In this document: positions 58,957 through 64,000 of the stretch, in pieces
Position numbering within the stretch: the stretch's first letter is position 1
How the letters are laid out: each line of letters starts with the position of its first letter
NCBI GenBank assembly: GCA_003254925.1
Contig: QANZ01018291.1
Location: 64,508-128,507, forward strand
Length of the DNA: 64,000 nt
Source of the DNA: Chamaecrista fasciculata
Lineage: Eukaryota > Streptophyta > Magnoliopsida > Fabales > Fabaceae
Direction of reading: 5' to 3'
Position numbers and translations under genes: made by a program
The notes under the pieces: model-generated
What the model was told of the DNA's origin: nothing
The model's database searches: none
Seen by the model: the letters and a program-made list of their open reading frames with translations, nothing else

Positions 58957-59629
58957 GAGTAACGGTGGTTTCTTTTTTAAATTGGCGGTGTTAGTTTTCA
59001 AAGAAAGTGCTCTTTATTTTATATTCCAGCAATCGAGAAAACCGTGGTTTTCTTTTTTTTTTTCTATGTCTAATATTAGATAAAACATAAAACATTATGA
59101 GGATTCATTAAACTACATTGCGCGTTGAAATAAAAAAAAATCACAATTTTCTCAATAGATAGAACATAAAACAATGAGCATCATTTTTAAAAATAGTTAC
59201 CGTCCATTAAAAAAATAAGATAAACATTCAAATAAAATAATGAAAACCAATTTTAAAATTTAATAGCACCTATTGAAAAACATAAAACCACTATTGAAAT
59301 TACAAAAAAAACATTGATTTTCCAAATACCTAAAACATAAAACAAATAAGTGCATTTATTAAAAATCAAAACCGCCCATTCAAATAAAAGAAAAGCGTGA
59401 TGGTCACAATAGATAAAATATATGAGTATTGTTTTCAAAAACCAAAGGCGCCCACTGAAAAAGATAAGACTATGGTTTTGCTCTAAACATATGCATTCAT
59501 TAAAACCCAAAATCGCCCATTGAAATCAAAGAAAACCGCAATTTTCACCATTGGTAAAACTTATGAACATCATTTTCAAAAACCAATAGCGCCCACTGAA
59601 AAAGAAAAGACCATAGTTTTGCTCCAAAC

Positions 59630-60540
59630 ATACATCTATAAATATCAGCAATAGTCTCAATTCCAAACCATATCTACTCACATTAACAATCATATTATTT
59701 CTCAAATTTGTAGGAGATTATAGATATAATCCTTCATATCCCAATGGATATGAATCAAAATCTAAGTCCTACATGGGAGGCTGATTAACTTTTACAAAAA
59801 GGAATAACAAAGGTAAAGATGAAGTGCTATCTTAAAAATGAAACTCCCAAAAACAAATCTACTTATTGAGTTACTAAAATTTTATCCGCTAATCACTATG
59901 CATACTTCTATTCCCTCCCCAACCATATAAGGCACTGGGATTTTTCTTCCACAAATATCCAACGCAACGACTCAGAATCAAAAGAGGCCGACAGACATTG
60001 TGTTTATATTTGAGAACTTCACTTCCTTTCATGTTTGAGCTTTAGATAAAATTAATACTTATTGAGGGTTATGCATTTGCCAAGTCACGTGATTGTGTAT
60101 ATGATTCATGTAACATTGATATCATGTATGAGAGACTTGTATAGCTTAAAGAGATATATTTTAGTATAATCACGAGTTTCTCTCACTTATCAATGTAACG
60201 GTCTAGACGAATAGTTAAAGTCATTCCAACAATGTCGACTCCAAGATTCGAACTTGGACGATATTTTAATTCTGCATCAAACACGTATTGATTTTAAAGA
60301 GATATACACATATATGCAAAATGTGTAAAACTTGCTTCATTTTTTATCTAGATTTTGTACTAAACATAAATCTTTTAACTTTTGTTACATCTATTATTGT
60401 TCAGATTAAAATAGTTGATTCATTTTTTTCATAAGGCATGACTGAGACTAAACTTTTAAGTATAATATAAGATTATTGATCAAGTAAACCAAATGCTTTT
60501 GTATTTTCTATGGTTTAATGACTGGCCACGGAAGATTATG
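59630..60540 (+). pseudogene. MNQ module copy 6, broken
   Basis: The TATAAATATCAGC box (about 59636) precedes ATG 59749: MNQNLSPTWEAD then a stop. It is head-to-head with R1/R1', with repeat-array sequence between. The 3' homology with the other copies continues to about 60540. Confidence 0.5.
60190..60285 (-). mobile_element. SINE-like fragment
   Basis: On the minus strand AAGTTCGAATCTTGG matches the pol III B box (GWTCRANNC). The surrounding 90 bases look inserted relative to the other MNQ copies. The A box and tail are not certain. Confidence 0.3.
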
Positions 60541-60656
60541 ACAGAGAAGAGTGTATTACCATATGTCTTTGCCCATTGTGTCCTTAACTTCTCATAAACA
60601 TAAATATGTCACAACTATCGTGATTTTTTTTTTTGAACAGACAACTATAGTGAATT

Positions 60657-62325
60657 TACTTATTAAGAAAACTATACTTTTTCTAAATAATATAATGATT
60701 TTCTACTTTTCATAATTGGGCCATAATAATTTTCATAATTGGGCCATATCAGTTTTCTCTTTTTGGTAACAAAACATGCTAAAAGCCCAAAAGAAAAGAC
60801 TACAAGCCCAAAAACAGGCCCAAATTTGGAAGAGCCAGGCGACCCAAAAAAACCTAAGCCCTAATGTTGCTAGGCAACCCATAGCCACTGACGTCAGCAA
60901 ATAGAAAGCCATTTCCTGTGGCGGTGAGAAAATGGGCAAAAACATATGGTTGTATGGTTATGTTTTCTCTAATATTTAATCTTTGACCTTCTTAAAACCA
61001 GAAGAAGACAATTAAAGCCAAATAAACATAAACCATTTGGTTAAATTAATTTGTAATCTTATACTTAAAAGGTAATTCCATTCCATAATATTGATCTTCA
61101 AGAAAAATTGTAGAGTGATAATTCTGTTAGGACAAACCACCATGTACACATTTTTCAATCTTAATGATTTTCTACAAGTAATATGATAGATGGAGTTAAA
61201 GAATACATTCATGTAAAAGTTCAATTCCAAACAAGAACTTTGAAATTTATACTTGACTACACCAGTAAATGTAAATAGAAACATACACCTCTAATGAGAA
61301 TGTTCTAAATAATATCAACAAAAAGAATGAACTAATTAATTAATATCTTTGTGTGTGAAAGTAGGTAGTCTAACTGTATACATTTCTGCAAGTTTCTTGG
61401 TCTTTGATCTCCCGAATGTTGTCCATGGGGATCACCAAATCTTTAACCATATGCTCATAAGCAATGAGAATGGGGTAAGGACATTAAAGCACTTTTGCAG
61501 GAGCATGTGCGGAGTTGGCCTTTCAAAGAAATTTTTTGGTAAATCAATGAGTCGATCTTTCTCTTTGTACATTTACTTCATGATAGCACTTCATCTTTAC
61601 TTTTGTTGTGTTTCTGACCAAACATTGAGCTTCCCATACAAGACTAAAATGTTGATTCATATATGTTCTGATATGAAAAACTATCTCTAAAACCTCAATC
61701 CTACACATTTGAGATATAATATGATTATCAATGTTGAAGATATAGTTTAGAATTAGAACTAATAGTGATATTTATATATAAGTTTAGAGCAAAAAAACCA
61801 TGGTTTAATCTTTTTCAATGGGCGCTAATGGTTTTCGGGAATAAAGCTCATTGTTTCAAATTTTATTTATTGTGTAACTGTGGTTTCTTTTTTCAGTGGG
61901 CGGTGTTAGCTTTTTTTTTTTAAAAAAAATGCTCTTTATTTTATATTTCAGTAATCGAGAAAATTGTGCTTTTCTTTCTTTTCTATATCTAATATTAGAT
62001 AAAACATAAAATACTATGCGCATTCATTAAACTATATCACTCATTAAAATTTAAAAAAAATATTTTTTCAATAGATAGAATATAAAATAATGAGCACCAC
62101 TTTAAAAAATAGTTATTGTCCATTAAAAAGATAGGATAAACATTCAAATAAAATAAATCTACAATTCATAACATAAATAAGTGTTCTTTTAGAAACCAAA
62201 ACCGTCTATCGAAATTAAAAAAGAAAACATAATTTTCAACATCAAAATATAAAATAATGAAAACCAATTTCAAAAACTAATAGCACCTAATGAAAAACAT
62301 AAAACCACCATTGAAATAAAAGAAG
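60657..62325. repeat. Segmental tandem duplication, unit 2
   Basis: Collinear with unit 1 at 57338-59300, including the CCATAGCCACTGACGTCAGC word, the reverse MNQ module R2 and the reversed repeat array. Confidence 0.85.
61370..61660 (-). pseudogene. MNQ module, reverse copy R2
   Basis: Minus-strand ATG at about 61657 gives MNQHFSLVWEAQCLVRNTTK, then KVKMKCYHEVNVQRERSTH and a stop. Another frame continues DRLIDLPKNFFERPTPHM, and a third HMVKDLVIPMDNIREIKD. TATATATAAATATC lies upstream. Confidence 0.5.
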
Positions 62326-62508
62326 ACCTTGGTTTATTTAATAGCTAAAACACAATATGAATGAGTGTATTCATTAAAAATTAATTATTAGGGAAAAATT
62401 AAATCTGATGAATCCAACTCTACTTATTAAACAAGTAATAATTAATAATCAAGCTTATTAATTAAGCAAGAGATTGAAGAACAGAAACTGCACTAAAACG
62501 ACACAACA

Positions 62509-63480
62509 TTAAGGTGCTTTTGGAGTGTGATGATCATTGGGTCCAGTAGGAGGGTAGTCATCGAGTTCCAAATCCATCCGCTCATTGATTCTTGGCTTTC
62601 TCTGAGTTACAACCTGTTAGAATTATTATTATTTAATTGATTAACACAAATGAGAATAAATATCTATATCTATACTATTTTATATGTGTGTTTTTTGTTG
62701 GTCAAAAATAATTAAATTAAAAATTAAAAAAAGAAGAAATAAACATGTGGAACTTGATAATTGGCTAAGTGTATAGATAATAGGAGATAAAAAGTAGTAA
62801 ATGAGATTTAAGAAAGTTAAAATTTATTATTTAGTCTTTTAATTTTTACACTTCTAACGATTTAGTCTTTGAATAATAGAAATATACTATTTAGTCACTG
62901 AATAACTACAAATATCATATCAAACGTTACATACATATTTCCGTGTTTAATTTTCACACTTTTAACGATTTAGTCCTTGAATAATAGAAATATATTATTT
63001 AGTCACTGAATAACTACAAATGTCAAATCAAACGTTACATATATATTTTCGTGCACTAACGGAAAGCCTCTAGTATATATATATATATATATATGATAAT
63101 TAAACAATTATATATATATACCAATGATGAATTTATGTTGAGATTATTAATTTATTGTCTCATGGCCTCATGGGATGCGTAGGTATATCAAGTTTAATTT
63201 GTACCTTGTGGATATTCTCCTGGAGAGTAAGAAGGACTTGGCGAGCTCGCATGAGATTCTCACTTCCTGATTTTACGAGATCATCACAGTCAGTTAAAAG
63301 AACATACAAGATCGATGATGAATTGAAGAAGAAGTGAAATAACAATTAATTATAAGGATATATATATATATATATATGTAGTTTTTTACTTGTGATTGGT
63401 ATTGCTTGCAAACATAGAAGATGAGAGAGGCTTAGGAGGATGACAAAGAGACGTAAGAAAGTAGTGGTAGTGCCTGCCAT
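62509..63480 (-). CDS. PSY-like tyrosine-sulfated peptide precursor, intact distal copy
   Basis: Minus-strand exons 63390-63480, 63205-63266 and 62509-62613 splice in frame to 85 aa. Residues 1-27 form a signal peptide (MAGTTTTFLRLFVILLSLSH). A variable propeptide follows (SENLMRARQVLLTLQENIHK), and the C-terminal region RMDLELDDYPPTGPNDHHTP ends in KAP. The DY plus N..H.P..P spacing matches the PSY family, whose Tyr is sulfated by TPST and which signals through leucine-rich receptor kinases to promote growth. RGF/GLV peptides also start DY but end in HN, so PSY fits better. A TATATAAATA box lies at 63559-63568, about 80 bases upstream of the ATG. Intron 2 carries a Helitron-like insertion absent from the proximal copy. 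Confidence 0.85.
62663..63073. mobile_element. Helitron-like non-autonomous insertion in PSY-like intron 2
   Basis: Starts TCTATATCTATACTA and ends GCCTCTAG, with no target duplication, inserted between A and T. The proximal PSY-like copy has the uninterrupted site (GAATATATATATGATAATT), giving a paralogous empty site. It contains a tandem duplication of about 108 bp (words ACACTTNTAACGATTTAG at 62848 and 62956). Confidence 0.65.
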
Positions 63481-63558
63481 TTATATATATTGCCAAAATG
63501 GACTGATGATGAGTGATCGATGAGAGCTTGATTCCTATAGGGTTGATATGTGGTTCTC

Positions 63559-63568
63559 TATTTATATA
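63559..63568 (-). promoter_or_regulatory. TATA box of the distal PSY-like gene
   Basis: The minus strand reads TATATAAATA, about 80 bases before the start codon. The proximal pseudogene has no equivalent. Confidence 0.6.
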
Positions 63569-63599
63569 ATGGAGAGATCTAGAGAGGGGATCAGTGGAT

Positions 63600-64000
63600 T
63601 AATTAGATTTTTAATTTGTAGATGGATGTGTTTTTGGATATGTATTATATATGAAATATGGGTGTGTTAGATAAACCAATGATATTGGTAATAAAAGGTC
63701 AGAAAGGTGATAGTAACCCATCATTTTTCCACTCTTTGTGCAGCAAAAAAGGGATCATCATATTCATCACCAAAATTACGTGAATGAGAAAACACAAAAC
63801 CAGAGGGCGTATGTTTAGGTGGACAATTGGACATATATATATATATATATACAAGTCAAACATAGTAACAAAAGACGGAGTGAGTACAGTAGGAAGTGGA
63901 AAGATGAATTAGATGATATACACAACGATCGAGAATATTGGTTGGTGAGTAGTAGATTCGGATTTATATGAACAATAGCTATGAAGAATGACATTCATTT
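63600..64000. other. Upstream region of the distal PSY-like gene to the window end
   Basis: AT-rich, with a (TA)n tract near 63834-63850. No gene seen. Confidence 0.5.

Larger units (their letters stand above)
57338..59300. repeat. Segmental tandem duplication, unit 1
   Basis: Collinear with unit 2 at 60657-62325. Both run from ACTTATTAAGAAAACTATA through a stretch with CCATAGCCACTGACGTCAGC, a reverse-oriented MNQ module and repeat-array sequence. Unit 1 is longer mainly because of the extra duplicated block around the N at 58618. Confidence 0.85.

Overview
This window is nuclear DNA from a flowering plant, most likely a eudicot. It is AT-rich, genes carry many introns with GT..AG borders, and the products are plant-specific or plant-like: FUSCA3, a P-class PPR protein, a mitochondrial phosphate carrier, a V-ATPase subunit C relic, TRAP-beta, a PSY-type sulfated peptide precursor and an AGP-like protein. 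No species is claimed. Two single-N gaps (13050 and 58618) show that it is a scaffold sequence.

Layout. 0.95-3.8 kb (+): a divergent ClpC-type AAA+ ATPase that has no recognisable N-domain in the window and no middle domain. 5.3-8.4 kb (+): a two-exon histidine-phosphatase (phosphoglycerate mutase-like) gene. 9.6-10.0 kb (+): a small secreted AGP-like protein. 10.9-14.0 kb: a nest of non-autonomous DNA transposons, including two sibling foldback elements with 9-bp target duplications whose loops carry a fragment resembling splicing factor SF1 (Pack-MULE style), one Tourist/Harbinger-type MITE and another foldback element. 15.35-19.6 kb (+): an intact six-exon mitochondrial phosphate carrier. 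20.8-25.85 kb (-): a V-ATPase subunit C gene with two single-base frameshifts and a missing coding block, read as a pseudogene. 27.5 kb: a decayed Ty3/Gypsy reverse transcriptase. 29.65-32.45 kb (-): an intact six-exon FUS3. 38.6-41.3 kb (-): TRAP-beta with a 6-nt microexon.

42.4-53.4 kb and 57.3-62.4 kb hold the most unusual content. A degenerate repeat (recurrent words CGCCCATTGAAAAA, ACCATGGTTTT and AAAACAATGAGCG) leads again and again into a conserved TATAAATA box and a short gene-like module whose product begins MNQ(N/H/Y). I found five plus-strand copies (one of them 5'-truncated), one further plus-strand copy at 59.7 kb, and reverse-strand copies at 58.4 kb (duplicated across an N) and 61.7 kb. 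Most copies are broken and I do not recognise the family. Between the two blocks lies an intact intronless-CDS PPR gene (54.36-56.09 kb, +).

At the right end are two tandem PSY-like peptide genes on the minus strand. The distal one (62.5-63.5 kb) is intact and has a Helitron-like insertion in intron 2. The proximal one (56.7-57.2 kb) lacks that insertion, carries a 13-bp frameshifting deletion and has lost its promoter.

The ordinary genes are unrelated housekeeping or developmental loci with no evident pathway linkage. The rest of the window is shaped by transposon insertion and local duplication. At least eight foldback elements with GGTCC-rich ends and 9-bp (or 8/9-bp) target duplications recur through introns and gene flanks.
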